Assembly: GCA_013289585.1 (NCBI GenBank)
Contig: JABCZR010000014.1
Location: forward strand, 80,942-144,941
From: Acidobacteriota bacterium
GTDB taxonomy: Bacteria; Acidobacteriota; Terriglobia; Acidiferrales; UBA7541
Direction of reading: 5' to 3'
DNA length: 64,000 nucleotides
Of this stretch, positions 43,809 to 53,571 are shown in pieces (positions within the stretch are counted from its first letter, which is position 1; each line of letters starts with the position of its first letter). Position numbers and translations under genes: made by a program. The notes beneath the pieces were generated by a model. That model saw only the letters and a list, made by a program, of their open reading frames with translations, did not search any database and had not been told where the DNA came from.

Positions 43809-44564
43809 TCACTGCCCGAGATGTGCCAGCGCGGCACGAATCGGAGCGTCGGAGATTCGAATGATTCCTTGGTAGGGCGTATACATCTCCAGGATTAAAA
43901 GGATGGCGCCGGAAACAGAGAGCGAGGAAACGAATAAAGCGGCGACAACCGTCGTGTTCCGCGGAGCATAGAGCCCGAAGCTGACGAATAGTGCGGTGAG
44001 CCAGAAAATCAGCAGGGCTAGCAACGGCATGGAAATCGTATTCATTCTCTGCTCGTACATTAACCACCGCGTTTGGCCGATGGCGATTGCGATGTTCATG
44101 GCTTGAGACTGGGTTGAACGTTGGGAGTCATCCATTGGTTTCAGCGCTTCCAGCCTATCGTAGAGAGCCTCGCCGCCAGTCGTGGACGGTTCCAATTGTG
44201 AATGGCCAGTACTGTCCTTCGACCACATTTGCTCGATAACGCGTACCACAAGGCTTCGCAGTTGTTCCCGGGCGGCTTTCGCCTCCGGCCCATAGTGGGC
44301 CAGGACGCGGTCGAGCAGGACGATTTTGCTGGACATTTCTGTCAGCTCGCTGTTTTGCGTGTCGTACGAAGACTTAGCGGAGGCAATCAGGAGGCCCAGC
44401 ACAAGCGCTACCATCGTTGCGACCAGCCCCATCCCGATCTTCACCGCGTCCTTCGATTCGGTAGCCAGATGTTGCTCTGGCAGATTGGCGCGCAACAGGA
44501 TACCCAGCATTGCGCCACCAAACACGAAAGCGAAGGTAATCAAACTGATTTCGATGGAACTCAT
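43809..44564 (-). CDS. DUF4239-like membrane protein
   Basis: The start is set at 44564 (MSSIEISL); a GTG at 44603 would add 13 residues. The 251-residue product has two N-terminal membrane segments, the second near IGMGLVATMVALVLGLLIASA. A soluble middle part with conserved Glu/Arg-rich helices (EQLRSLVVRVIEQMW) follows, then two C-terminal membrane segments (MPLLALLIFWLTALFVSFGLYAP). This layout matches DUF4239, proteins distantly related to bestrophin channels. The function is unknown; ion conduction is possible. It lies head-to-head with the sensor kinase gene. Confidence 0.75.
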   Translation of the reverse strand: MSSIEISLITFAFVFGGAMLGILLRANLPEQHLATESKDAVKIGMGLVATMVALVLGLLIASAKSSYDTQNSELTEMSSKIVLLDRVLAHYGPEAKAAREQLRSLVVRVIEQMWSKDSTGHSQLEPSTTGGEALYDRLEALKPMDDSQRSTQSQAMNIAIAIGQTRWLMYEQRMNTISMPLLALLIFWLTALFVSFGLYAPRNTTVVAALFVSSLSVSGAILLILEMYTPYQGIIRISDAPIRAALAHLGQ

Positions 44565-44997
44565 ATCCGTCCCGCCTACTCGCCAATCAAGCGGATCGTT
44601 CACCCCTCGGGTGATGAGGCTATACCCCCCTGGAGGAGACGAGTCACCGATTGAGACTGGAAGGATGCGGGTTAATCCTGAGGGCGTCCACTGTAAGTTC
44701 TACCAATCGGTGCCGGATGATCCGGGCAGTTGCGAGAAAGTCCAGCATGTCGGTCACCGTGTCGCGCGAAGTGCTGGAATCTGATCTTAAAGTGCCCTCT
44801 TATGCGAAGAAAACCCCTGATACGCCGACTAGTACTTTTGCCAGTTTTTCGTTGAGTCTTGCTCACTATACACTCCTAACACACGCACCGTAGAGTCGCG
44901 CCCGGTGAGGCCTAGTTGTTTCCCTGATGACAACTGTTACCGGTATAACTTTAGAGCGCATCTCTGAAATCGTTTCGGAAGCAAATACCTGGTGCGG
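44565..44997. other. Divergent intergenic region before the sensor kinase
   Basis: About 430 bases with no convincing gene. A TTACCGGTATAACTTT segment near 44938-44953 is AT-rich and could hold a promoter. No palindrome of the 49475 type was found here. Confidence 0.4.
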
Positions 44998-47900
44998 ATG
45001 GGAGAAGATAGGGTAGAAATTACCTTCCCACGAATGTCGTTCGAAGCTCCTCCATGCTGGTTACTGCACCCCCGATTGTCCTACCAATTCGGAAGCGCGC
45101 GTTGGCGTGTGCGCACTTCAGGTTGGACCGCCGTGTTGGCCGGCGCCGTTCTTCTCGCCTTGAGCCTGGCGCCCATCGCTACAGCTCAATCCAATGAGCC
45201 GAAACGGGTACTGATTCTGATGGAGGAAGACATCAGTTGGCCGGTTTTCAAGCTGATTGACGAAAACATCCGTGCCACCTTGCGCAATGGTTGGCCAGGA
45301 AGGATTTTGATCTTTAGCGAACACCTGGACCGAGACCATTTCCGGGATCCCGCGATTCAGGCGGAGCAAATAGCATGGATCAAGAAAAAATACGCGAATT
45401 CCAATTTGAACCTCATCATAAGTGTTGGCGACGTCCCGACAGATCTGTTTCCCGGTGTGCCTCTCGTTTTCCTGAATGCTGATCCTCGCCGAAAACTGCC
45501 AAGCTCGGAGACATCCGCAACAAGTTCCGCAAGCGTGTTCTTTAGTCTGGAGCCGCAAAAAACTTTGGAGGTAGCTCGTCGACTTCAGCCGGGTGCCCGT
45601 CGCGTGGCGGTAATTGGAAACGACTCTCATATAAAAGGTGATTACTTAAGCCGAATTCGCACCATGATTTCTACCACCGCTGGTGACATGGAAAGCATTT
45701 ATTTGACAGACCTGGCGGTGCCGGAGATTTGCAAGAGGGTTTCCACGCTAGGAACAGAGACTATTGTACTTTTTGTGGGTATCCAGCGGGACGAGAAAGG
45801 GAAGCCGCTTATTTCTGCGGAAGTGATTCCGATAGTTGCCGCTGCATCCGGGGCCCCAGTGTACTCCCTGGCCGACACGCATATTGGAACCGGTGCCGTT
45901 GGAGGATACGTGGTCAGCTTTGCAGAAGTCGGTAAGGAGGGCGGCAAACTCGGTCTCCGCATGCTGGCGGGCGAGCACCCCCAGGATATTCTGACTCAGA
46001 ATGTGTACCTCTTCGATTGGCGTCAGCTTCGGCGATGGGGAATCCCCGAGTCGGCGCTTCCCGAAGGAAGTACTGTTATGAATCGCCAGCTCACTGTTTG
46101 GCAGACCTACAAGTGGTACATCCTCGTTGCGATTCTGGTATGCGTCATAGAGACGATCCTGATTGCGGGGTTGCTGCGGCAGCGCGCAAACAGGATAAAG
46201 TTTGAACATTCTCTGATTGACCGGATGACGTTCGAGAAGATGCTCTCCGACCTCTCGACCACGTTCATTAGTCTGCCCACAGAGCAAGTCGACGCAAAAA
46301 TCGAAAAGAGTCTTGGCTCGATTGCAGAGTCTCTCAAGATTGATCGAATTACATTCTTTGAGTATTCCCGCGGCGGCGCGGAATTGAAAGTGACGCTTTC
46401 CTGGCATGGCCAGGGGATCCAGCCCGTTTCTGCGGTCGCGAACACTAACCGCTTTCGTTGGTGGACGAAGCTTCTTATGCGCGGCGAAATGATACTTGTC
46501 TCTGACCTCGAGGCGCTCCCCGAGGAGGCCTCCGCGGAAAGGGAGCATCTCCAGAGGGTTGGGGCCGTTTCGCTGGCAATGGTTCCGTTGAAGGCCGGTG
46601 AAGACTTCTTCGGTGGTATCTCATTTGTCAGTACAACGCGTCGCGTGAGGTGGACGCAAGATCTGGTCGAGCAGCTCAAGTTAGTTGCAGAAATCTTTTC
46701 GAATGCCGTGATGCGCAAACGCGCGCAGGAAGCCCGCTTCCGGCACGCGGCCATTGTGGAATCTTCCGATGATGCCATCATCTCCAAGGATTTGAACGGT
46801 GTCATCCAGACCTGGAACGCAGGCGCCGAACGCATCTTCGGTTACCCGGAAGCAGAAATGGTGGGGCGTGTAATTACAATTTTGATTCCCAATGAATTGG
46901 TTGATGAAGAGAAGTCTATCCTGAGACGCCTGAGGGCCGGGGAGAGCATAGAGCACTATGAAACGATGCGCGTTACGAAGGGCGGAAAACGACTGAATGT
47001 GTCCCTGACCATCTCCCCTTTGCGAGATTCATCGGGAGTGGTTGTGGGCGCTTCTAAAATTGCGCGTGATATTACCGATCGGAAGCGGGCAGAGCAGGTT
47101 TTGGGCGAGAGCGAGGAGCGCTTTCGCCTGGTTGCAAACACGGCTCCGGTGCTCATTTGGATGGCTGGGACCGACAAGCTTTGCACTTTTTTTAACCAAG
47201 GTTGGTTAAGCTTCACCGGCCGGTCCATGGAAGAGGAGCTTGGGGAAGGCTGGGTCTCGGGTGTACATCCAGAGGACGTGCAACGTTGTCTCGATATTTA
47301 CTGCGCTTCGTTTGACGCCCGCGCCGAGTTCGAAATGGAGTACCGCCTGTCCCGCTTCGACGGTGAATATCGCTGGATCGTTGACTATGGCGTGCCCCGT
47401 TTTGAACAGGATGGAACCTTTTGCGGCTATATCGGCACGTGCCTCGACATTACGGAGCGAAAGCTGTCCGAAGAATCTCTGCACAGTTTGAGCGGCCGCC
47501 TTATTCGCGCCCAGGAGGAAGAGCGCGCCCGCATTGCCAGGGAGCTTCACGACGATTTCAGCCAGCGCTTGGCCCTTCTTGGGATTGGTCTAGGCCAACT
47601 TTGGAAACACCTGCCTGAGTCAGACGTCGAGAATCGTTCCAGCATCCTGCGAATGCTTAAAGGCACCAAGGAAATGTCCACAGACATTCATACACTCTCT
47701 CATCAACTCCATTCCAGCAAATTAGAACTCGTCGGTCTTGTGCCGGCACTTAACGGCCTTTGCAGGGAAATTCGCGAAAAGTACAAGATCGAGGTTTTCT
47801 TCAGCTCGTCCGGATTCCCTCGAAACATTCAGAAAGACGTGGAACTGTGCCTTTTTCGAGTCACCCAGGAAGCCCTGGGTAACGTTGTCAAACATAGTCA

Positions 47901-48165
47901 GGCTTCAAGCGCACATGTCGAACTTGGCTCGAACCAGGTTGGCATCAGTCTGCGCATTACCGACGAGGGGCGAGGTTTTGACCCTGAAATTAGCAACCCA
48001 GACGCCGGAATCGGTTTAGTTGGGATGCGCGAGAGGCTGCGGCTAGTGGGGGGGCGGCTTTCAGTGAAATCAGAACTCTTGCAAGGGACCGAGATTCTCG
48101 CCGAGGTCCCGTCGGCTGCCGTCGTCCCGGGCGCGCACCTGAGAACACAGGCTATGGGGAGATAG
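44998..48165 (+). CDS. Sensor histidine kinase with N-terminal ABC substrate-binding domain, GAF and PAS domains
   Basis: The start is uncertain (44998 or 45034). The product has about 1055 residues. A signal/anchor segment is followed by an extracytoplasmic domain resembling ABC_sub_bind periplasmic binding proteins, over about residues 60-345 (RVLILMEEDISWPVFKLIDENIRATL ... LIISVGDVPTDLFPG). A membrane segment lies near residue 375 (YILVAILVCVIETILIAGLL). A GAF domain and two PAS domains follow. The HisKA_3 motif ERARIARELHDDFSQRL has the phosphorylated His near residue 851. The ATPase domain carries QEALGNVVKHSQ and DEGRGFDPE and GIGLVGMRERLRLVGG. It should detect a small periplasmic ligand and phosphorylate the NarL-type regulator that follows five bases later. 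The ligand could be a sulfate ester or a product of the sulfatases, but that is inference. Confidence 0.9.
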   Translation: MGEDRVEITFPRMSFEAPPCWLLHPRLSYQFGSARWRVRTSGWTAVLAGAVLLALSLAPIATAQSNEPKRVLILMEEDISWPVFKLIDENIRATLRNGWPGRILIFSEHLDRDHFRDPAIQAEQIAWIKKKYANSNLNLIISVGDVPTDLFPGVPLVFLNADPRRKLPSSETSATSSASVFFSLEPQKTLEVARRLQPGARRVAVIGNDSHIKGDYLSRIRTMISTTAGDMESIYLTDLAVPEICKRVSTLGTETIVLFVGIQRDEKGKPLISAEVIPIVAAASGAPVYSLADTHIGTGAVGGYVVSFAEVGKEGGKLGLRMLAGEHPQDILTQNVYLFDWRQLRRWGIPESALPEGSTVMNRQLTVWQTYKWYILVAILVCVIETILIAGLLRQRANRIKFEHSLIDRMTFEKMLSDLSTTFISLPTEQVDAKIEKSLGSIAESLKIDRITFFEYSRGGAELKVTLSWHGQGIQPVSAVANTNRFRWWTKLLMRGEMILVSDLEALPEEASAEREHLQRVGAVSLAMVPLKAGEDFFGGISFVSTTRRVRWTQDLVEQLKLVAEIFSNAVMRKRAQEARFRHAAIVESSDDAIISKDLNGVIQTWNAGAERIFGYPEAEMVGRVITILIPNELVDEEKSILRRLRAGESIEHYETMRVTKGGKRLNVSLTISPLRDSSGVVVGASKIARDITDRKRAEQVLGESEERFRLVANTAPVLIWMAGTDKLCTFFNQGWLSFTGRSMEEELGEGWVSGVHPEDVQRCLDIYCASFDARAEFEMEYRLSRFDGEYRWIVDYGVPRFEQDGTFCGYIGTCLDITERKLSEESLHSLSGRLIRAQEEERARIARELHDDFSQRLALLGIGLGQLWKHLPESDVENRSSILRMLKGTKEMSTDIHTLSHQLHSSKLELVGLVPALNGLCREIREKYKIEVFFSSSGFPRNIQKDVELCLFRVTQEALGNVVKHSQASSAHVELGSNQVGISLRITDEGRGFDPEISNPDAGIGLVGMRERLRLVGGRLSVKSELLQGTEILAEVPSAAVVPGAHLRTQAMGR

Positions 48166-48169
48166 CACC

Positions 48170-48808
48170 TTGAGACGCCCACGAGTACTACTGGCGGATG
48201 ACCACCAGATGTTGCTGGACGCTTTGAAAGGTGTTCTGGAACCGCGGTGCGAGGTCGTCGGCATGGTCGGCGACGGACGTTCGCTTATGGAAGCGGCGGC
48301 CAAACTGCAACCTGACATTATCGTGGTGGACATCGCCATGCCGCAGCTAAACGGGTTGGACGCCGCCCGGCAGGTCAAACACTCGATGCCCAGAGTGAAG
48401 CTTATCTTCATGACTATGAATGAGGATCCTTACCTTGTGGGCGAGGCCTTCCGGGCAGGTGCTTCGGCTTATCTCGTGAAGCAGGCCGCGGCGCTGGAGT
48501 TGACCGATGCCATTGAATTGGTCCTCAAGGGCCGCACCTATGTGACTCCCAGCATTGCGGACGGACTGGACAATATTGCCCTTCGAAGTCCGAACGTCCG
48601 CGACCACGCTCCCGAGCCCACCCCACGGCAACGGGAGGTCATCCAGCTCCTGGCGGAAGGGCGCTCCATGAAGGAGGTAGCCTCCGCTCTCAGTATCACG
48701 CCGCGCACGGTTGCGGCGCACAAATATGCCGTTATGGAACTCTTGCAACTTAAGACCAACGCCGACTTGGTCCAGTATGCCATTAAGCACCGGATCATCT
48801 CGATCTAG
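48170..48808 (+). CDS. NarL/FixJ-type response regulator
   Basis: The start is TTG at 48170, five bases after the kinase stop, with GGGGAGATAG upstream. The 212-residue product has a receiver domain with ADDHQ, the phospho-acceptor Asp54 in VVDIAMPQ and the conserved Lys in YLVKQAAAL. The LuxR-type helix-turn-helix is at the C-terminus (TPRQREVIQLLAEGRSMKEVASALSITPRTVAAHK). It is the cognate DNA-binding partner of the sensor kinase. It may bind the CTGTCA-N4-TGACAG palindromes, but this is untested. Confidence 0.92.
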   Translation: MRRPRVLLADDHQMLLDALKGVLEPRCEVVGMVGDGRSLMEAAAKLQPDIIVVDIAMPQLNGLDAARQVKHSMPRVKLIFMTMNEDPYLVGEAFRAGASAYLVKQAAALELTDAIELVLKGRTYVTPSIADGLDNIALRSPNVRDHAPEPTPRQREVIQLLAEGRSMKEVASALSITPRTVAAHKYAVMELLQLKTNADLVQYAIKHRIISI

Positions 48809-49005
48809 CTCCTGCAACTATTCTCGCCTACTTGTACTTTCTACCAATACCCACCCGCTGAAAACGCGAGCAATGTGGTTGCAGGGTTCCGGTTCCGGGG
48901 CTGCTGAATTGACCTTGGGGCTGGAGATTTCGCCGCGGGTTCCATTTGCGCCTCAACTCGACATTAACGACCGGACCTGAGAAACGGCTCTCGGATGAAC
49001 TCTCC

Positions 49006-49413
49006 ATGACTCTCAAGCGTGTTCTGGTAGCGGATGATCTGACGCCCGTCTTGAGCGCCGTTTCCGAGCTGCTGCGGGAAACATTCGAGGTCGTCGCAAT
49101 GGTGTCAGATGGGCGGGCAGCACTCGAAGCAGTTTTGGCGCTCGAACCTGACTTGGCCGTCTTGGACATCTCGATGCCCTGCACGAGTGGAATAGAGGTT
49201 GCGAGGGAGCTTCACCGGCGCGGCTGCAAAGCCAGGATCGTCTTTCTGACTGTTCATGAGGACACGGACATCCTGGAAACGTGCCTTTCAGCGGGAGGAC
49301 TAGGTTACGTCGTGAAAGTGTCCATGGACACGGACTTGATTCCGGCTATGAAGGAAGCAATCGCCGGTCGTGTTTTCGTATCCCGTTTCTCATCGCAGCA
49401 AGACACGCCGTAG
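49006..49413 (+). CDS. Stand-alone receiver-domain response regulator
   Basis: The start at 49006 gives MTLKRVLVADD; an in-frame longer ORF from 48946 has no good ribosome site. The 135-residue product is only a receiver domain, with DD at the start, phospho-acceptor Asp54 in VLDISMP and Lys in YVVKVSMD. No output domain follows. It may act as a phosphate sink or compete with the NarL-type regulator for the kinase. It lies in the same operon-like set, 197 bases after that regulator. Confidence 0.85.
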   Translation: MTLKRVLVADDLTPVLSAVSELLRETFEVVAMVSDGRAALEAVLALEPDLAVLDISMPCTSGIEVARELHRRGCKARIVFLTVHEDTDILETCLSAGGLGYVVKVSMDTDLIPAMKEAIAGRVFVSRFSSQQDTP

Positions 49414-49474
49414 CAGCGGAAGGCGAGTTCAGGGGGTAGTGACCTGTATGCCTGGATTAAACCGAGTCCAAGGT

Positions 49475-49490
49475 CTGTCACTTTTGACAG
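49475..49490 (+). promoter_or_regulatory. Perfect palindrome CTGTCA-CTTT-TGACAG
   Basis: A perfect six-base inverted repeat with a four-base spacer, 79 bases before the porin start. The first 15 bases are identical to those at 53572-53586 before the second sulfatase. The embedded TTGACA could also be a -35 element with TAGGGA at a spacing of 17 bases. Confidence 0.65.
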
Positions 49491-49569
49491 TGGAATGCCT
49501 GCTGAATAGGGACTAGCTTTGCCAAGCTTGTTTGGCGTAAGGACTACCACGATCAAAGGGGCTTCCGTC

Positions 49570-50397
49570 ATGAGTCTGTGCTGCAAATCTTATGTTTTGG
49601 CAACTATTCTCAGTTTGGCGTTCGCGTTGATGCTTCTCTCCCCTGTCGTTTCTGGCCAGTCTCAGGACCCGGCAAAATCTGCAACGCAAACAGCTGATCA
49701 AGACTCCTCCGACGATGGCTGGCATGTAGGCATCGCACCTTACCTTTGGTTTGCGGGGGCACACGGTACCGTTGGTGCGCTTGGTCACGAGGCCGGCTTT
49801 CACGCTAGTGCCGGCGACCTTCTCTCGCACTTTGATATTGGTTTTATGGGTGCGGCCGAGCTTCGCCATAAGCGCTTGGTCGTGCCCATCGACTTCATGT
49901 GGATGAAGCTCTCGGACAACAAAGGACTCCCTATTGGCGAAGCGATAGGCGTTAATTCGGTCGAATTCCGGGCGACACAAAGCATCTTCACGCCCAAGTT
50001 CGGGTTTCGGTTCATCGACGGCAAGAGAGTCAAAGTTGACGCTCTCTTTGGCATCCGCTACTGGCATGTGAGCAACAACTTGAAGCTGGAGCCCAACCCA
50101 ATCGGAAATGGCTTTTCTGCCTCTGCGAACTGGGTGGACGGGCTCGGCGGGGCAAAGATCGAGACTCAACTTACTCCCAAGGCTGTGATGATCATTCTGG
50201 GGGACGCGGGTGGCGGCAGCGCGAGACTGGATTATCAAGTCGCAGGGCTGTTGGGCTATAGGCTCTGCAAGAGATGGACGCTGCTGGCGGGCTACCGATA
50301 CTTGGACGTGAACTATCGGCCGCCGGGGCAGACCGCCTTTATCTATAACGCAACTCTATCCGGCGTCATATTCGGCGCGAACTTCGAGCTTAAGTGA
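49570..50397 (+). CDS. Outer-membrane beta-barrel (porin-like) protein
   Basis: The start at 49570 follows AAGGGG; a TTG at 49519 would add 17 residues. The 275-residue product has a signal peptide (SLCCKSYVLATILSLAFALMLLSPVVSG). The mature part has alternating hydrophobic strands, including WHVGIAPYLWFAGAHG, VKVDALFGIRYWHVSNN, WTLLAGYRYLDVNYRP and the terminal VIFGANFELK. No family was recognised, but the strand pattern and the final aromatic residue suggest a small outer-membrane barrel. It starts the plus-strand set that continues to the sulfatases, and a palindrome lies just upstream. Confidence 0.75.
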   Translation: MSLCCKSYVLATILSLAFALMLLSPVVSGQSQDPAKSATQTADQDSSDDGWHVGIAPYLWFAGAHGTVGALGHEAGFHASAGDLLSHFDIGFMGAAELRHKRLVVPIDFMWMKLSDNKGLPIGEAIGVNSVEFRATQSIFTPKFGFRFIDGKRVKVDALFGIRYWHVSNNLKLEPNPIGNGFSASANWVDGLGGAKIETQLTPKAVMIILGDAGGGSARLDYQVAGLLGYRLCKRWTLLAGYRYLDVNYRPPGQTAFIYNATLSGVIFGANFELK

Positions 50398-50459
50398 ACT
50401 TGATTTAATTGTGGTCCATTTGAAAAAAAACAAATTGATCGTTGCAAAGGAGGATGGAA

Positions 50460-50999
50460 ATGTTTCTCAGGACAAAAAACACCGTTGTTCGACTGCTCGC
50501 GATGGTTGGCCTTGTACTGGTTGCCGGCGGCGTTCTCGTCGCCCAGCAAGTGCATTACAACTTCATGCCTGGTACCAATTTCTCGCAATATCACACCTAC
50601 ATGTGGGTGGATATCCCGTCCAATGTGCACCCGAATCAGATCGTCAGTCAGGAGATCAAGGAGGCGGTGAACAATACGCTCGCCGGAAAAGGACTCACCC
50701 TGTCTACAAGTGGCACCGCGGATCTCTATGTGGGCTATCAATGCTCGGTAGATCAGGAACGGCAGTGGAATGCCTGGGGCGGAGGAAGGCTGATGGGCGG
50801 GATGGGATCAGCCACTAGCTCCACGATATCCAACGGTACGTTAGTAGTTGATTTTTATGATCCGACTTCAAAACAACTGATTTGGACGGGCAATGCGGCC
50901 CAGACTTTGAACCCCAGCGGAAATCAGCAAAAGGACATGCAGAAGTTGAACAAGGCCGTTGCCAAACTCCTGCAGAATTACCCGCCGAAACAGAAGTAG
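50460..50999 (+). CDS. DUF4136-like exported protein
   Basis: The start at 50460 is chosen because AAAGGAGG ends six bases upstream; starts at 50442 or 50454 are less likely. The 179-residue product has an N-terminal signal (LLAMVGLVLVAGGVLVAQQ). The mature part has the features of DUF4136: FSQYHTYMWVDIPS, a GKGLTL segment and VVDFYDPTSKQLIWTGNA with a C-terminal helical LNKAVAKLLQNYPP. The function of this family is unknown. It directly precedes the first sulfatase gene. Confidence 0.8.
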   Translation: MFLRTKNTVVRLLAMVGLVLVAGGVLVAQQVHYNFMPGTNFSQYHTYMWVDIPSNVHPNQIVSQEIKEAVNNTLAGKGLTLSTSGTADLYVGYQCSVDQERQWNAWGGGRLMGGMGSATSSTISNGTLVVDFYDPTSKQLIWTGNAAQTLNPSGNQQKDMQKLNKAVAKLLQNYPPKQK

Positions 51000-51105
51000 T
51001 GGCTTGGCTGGTCGGAGCAGTGCAGAGATGCGCCGAACTGCGCCGGGGAACAAAGCCTCGCACCGATTTTGTTTGCCAAATGAAATATCGAAGAGGAGGA
51101 CGTTC

Positions 51106-52743
51106 ATGAAGTGCATCGGTAAAGCTGCTCTGGTCTCTGCTGTGCTTCTCCTGGTTTTGGGACTGGTAGCTTCGTGGCCGGCCTCAGCGCAAGAGAAGAA
51201 ACCCAATATCCTTGTCATCATGGGCGATGACATCGGCATGTGGAACATCGGCGCTTACCACCGCGGCTTGATGGCCGGCAAGACGCCGAACCTCGACAAA
51301 CTTGCCAAGGAAGGCATGCTGTTCACGGATTATTACGCGGAGGCGAGCTGTACGGCGGGTCGCGCGAATTTCATCACCGGGGAGCTTCCCATCCGTACGG
51401 GCATGACCACCGTCGGTCAAGCCGGCGCCAAAATCGGCATACCCGCGGAAGCGGTTACCATTGCCACGATACTCAAGTCGATGGGCTATGCCACCGGCCA
51501 GTTCGGCAAGAATCACCTCGGAGATCTCAACGAATTTCTGCCGTGCGTTCACGGCTTCGATGAATTCTTTGGCTATTTGTATCACCTCGATGCCATGGAA
51601 GACCCGGCGCATCCAAACTATCCGCAGGATCTGCTGAATGTCGTCGGCCCGCGCAACATGGTTCATTGCTGGTCCACGGACAAGGCTGACCCAACAGTGA
51701 TGCCCCGTTGGGGCGTGATAGGGAAACAGAAGATTGAGGACGCCGGCCCGCTCTATCCCAAGCGCATGGAGACCGTGGATGACGAAATCCGCGACCTCTC
51801 TCTGAATTTCATCGACAAGGCCAAGAAGGACAACAAACCGTTCTTCGTCTGGCTCAACCCGACCCGCATGCATATAGTCACTCACCTGTCCCCGAAGTAT
51901 GAAGCGCTGCGCAACTCCGTGAATGGCTGGTCGGAGGAAGAAGCCGGTATGGCGCAACTGGACGACGACGTTGGCCTCGTGATGGCTAAACTGAAGGCGA
52001 TCGGCGAGGACGACAACACCATCGTTGTCTTCACCACCGACAATGGCACCGAAGTTTTCACCTGGCCCGATGGCGGTCAGACGCCATTTGCCCAGTCCAA
52101 GGGAACAGTGCTCGAGGGCGGTTTCCGCGTGCCCGCAATTCTTCGCTGGCCCGGTCATGTGCCGGCGGACTCTGTGCAGAACGGCATCTTCTCCGGCATG
52201 GACTGGCTCCCCACCTTCGTCGCCGCAGCCGGCAATCCGAACATCACCGAAGAGTTATTGAAGGGCAAAACGATCGGTGACCGAACCTACAAGAACCACC
52301 TGGACGGTTATAACCAGATGGCCGCAATCACGGGCAAAGGCCCGTCGGCGCGTCATGAAATCTTCTACCTCGGCGAAAGCACGGTTGGCGCGGTGCGCAT
52401 CGACGATTATAAGTTTCGCTTCATCGACCAACCGCAGGGCTGGCTGGGTGAGAAAACTCATCCCGACGTGCCCTATATCACCAACTTGCGTCTCGATCCC
52501 TTCGAACGCACGGGTTGGCCCAGCAACGGGACGAAGGATGGGGCGCAGCAATACTTCGATTGGTTCAAGTACCAATTCTGGCGCTTCGTGTTCGTCCAGC
52601 AGGTTATGGGCAAGGAAATCCAGACCTTCCTCGAATTCCCGCCGATGCAGCGAGGCGCGAGCTTCAACCTCGACGCCATTAAAGCAGAGATGGCGAAGAG
52701 GATGGCCGAGGCGGAAGCGGCGGCCAAAGGCCCAAGCAATTAG
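51106..52743 (+). CDS. Exported sulfatase, copy 1
   Basis: The start at 51106 follows AGAGGAGGACGTTC. The 545-residue product has a signal peptide ending ASAQEKK. It has the N-terminal metal motif ILVIMGDDIGMWNIG and the activation motif CTAGRANFITG with Cys82 (C-x-A-x-R form). Later alkaline-phosphatase-fold residues include TDNGTEVFTWPDGG. Cys82 should be converted to formylglycine by the FGE gene product (42290-43456). The enzyme then hydrolyses a sulfate ester in the periplasm. The protein ends in a Lys/Glu-rich helix (MAKRMAEAEAAAKG). The 5' leader including ribosome site and start is identical over 19 bases to that of the second sulfatase. Confidence 0.9.
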   Translation: MKCIGKAALVSAVLLLVLGLVASWPASAQEKKPNILVIMGDDIGMWNIGAYHRGLMAGKTPNLDKLAKEGMLFTDYYAEASCTAGRANFITGELPIRTGMTTVGQAGAKIGIPAEAVTIATILKSMGYATGQFGKNHLGDLNEFLPCVHGFDEFFGYLYHLDAMEDPAHPNYPQDLLNVVGPRNMVHCWSTDKADPTVMPRWGVIGKQKIEDAGPLYPKRMETVDDEIRDLSLNFIDKAKKDNKPFFVWLNPTRMHIVTHLSPKYEALRNSVNGWSEEEAGMAQLDDDVGLVMAKLKAIGEDDNTIVVFTTDNGTEVFTWPDGGQTPFAQSKGTVLEGGFRVPAILRWPGHVPADSVQNGIFSGMDWLPTFVAAAGNPNITEELLKGKTIGDRTYKNHLDGYNQMAAITGKGPSARHEIFYLGESTVGAVRIDDYKFRFIDQPQGWLGEKTHPDVPYITNLRLDPFERTGWPSNGTKDGAQQYFDWFKYQFWRFVFVQQVMGKEIQTFLEFPPMQRGASFNLDAIKAEMAKRMAEAEAAAKGPSN

Positions 52744-52761
52744 CAGGAACCACTTCACGGC

Positions 52762-52783
52762 GGGCGGCTCGCCAGGGCCGCCC
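52762..52783 (+). other. GC-rich hairpin between sulfatase 1 and the next gene
   Basis: GGGCGGC (52762-52768) and GCCGCCC (52777-52783) form a perfect seven-base stem with an eight-base loop. No T-run follows, so it is not a typical terminator. Confidence 0.6.
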
Positions 52784-52822
52784 TCCGAAACTTCGTCTTC
52801 CTTGTGCAATTCAGTGTGGTGA

Positions 52823-53539
52823 ATGAAAACGCGAACTCGCAAGACCTTCTGGGGATTGGCATCTCTTTTCTTACTCGCATGCCTGCCTGCTCGCGCACAG
52901 ACATCGTCCACGGAGTTCCTGCCGGAAATTGACGCGCATCTCAAACTGAATTCCGCTTTCCGTGTCTATCTCCAGGCCAAGGACGATCGCGAGGGCGGTG
53001 ATCCGACGCAGTTCTCGGTCGGTCCGAGCATTCAGCTTTATCTGAAACCATTGCTCAAGCTCAAGACTGTGAAGACTTTCGATCTGGACGATTCGAAATC
53101 GAGAGCCTTCGTCCTGGAAGCTGGATATCGTTACATCACCGCGCCAAATGCTCCCTCCGAAAATCGGATGGAGACAATTGCCACGTTCAACTCTCCTTTG
53201 AAAGCGGGGCTCCGTGTCTCGGATCGCAACCGCGCGGACCTGGACTGGAAAAATAGCAAATTCACTTGGCGCTATCGCAACAAATTGACGCTCGAACGGA
53301 CTTTTTCCATCCATTCCTACCACTTCATTCCGTACGTCGCTGTCGAGCCTTTTTACGAGAGTCAGTACAACAAATGGAGTACCACCTCTCTCTATGCGGG
53401 TTGCCTATTTCCCATCCGCAAACACTTTGAGTTCAACACTTACTACGAGCACGACAACAACACCGGCAAGAGCCCCAACCAGCAGGTGAATTCCCTCGGC
53501 CTGGCCCTCTATCTCTACTTTTCCATCGAAAAGAAATGA
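52823..53539 (+). CDS. DUF2490-like outer-membrane protein
   Basis: The 238-residue product has a signal peptide ending LPARAQT. The mature part is a small barrel pattern with many aromatic and charged alternations: [49 protein letters not shown] and the C-terminal [12 protein letters not shown]. This fits DUF2490, small outer-membrane proteins of unknown function. It lies between the two sulfatase genes and may be part of the same transport or retention system. Confidence 0.75.
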   Translation: MKTRTRKTFWGLASLFLLACLPARAQTSSTEFLPEIDAHLKLNSAFRVYLQAKDDREGGDPTQFSVGPSIQLYLKPLLKLKTVKTFDLDDSKSRAFVLEAGYRYITAPNAPSENRMETIATFNSPLKAGLRVSDRNRADLDWKNSKFTWRYRNKLTLERTFSIHSYHFIPYVAVEPFYESQYNKWSTTSLYAGCLFPIRKHFEFNTYYEHDNNTGKSPNQQVNSLGLALYLYFSIEKK

Positions 53540-53571
53540 CTTTGGTATTGCCCGCGGAGCCGCTGGCCAGG

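Noticed and set aside
49484..49512. The palindrome as only a -35/-10 promoter
   Set aside because: A TTGACA with TAGGGA at 17 bases is possible, but the -10 is poor, the spacing differs at the other copy (18) and two copies before FGE and the 41470 gene have no -10; the operator reading is kept as preferred, not proven.
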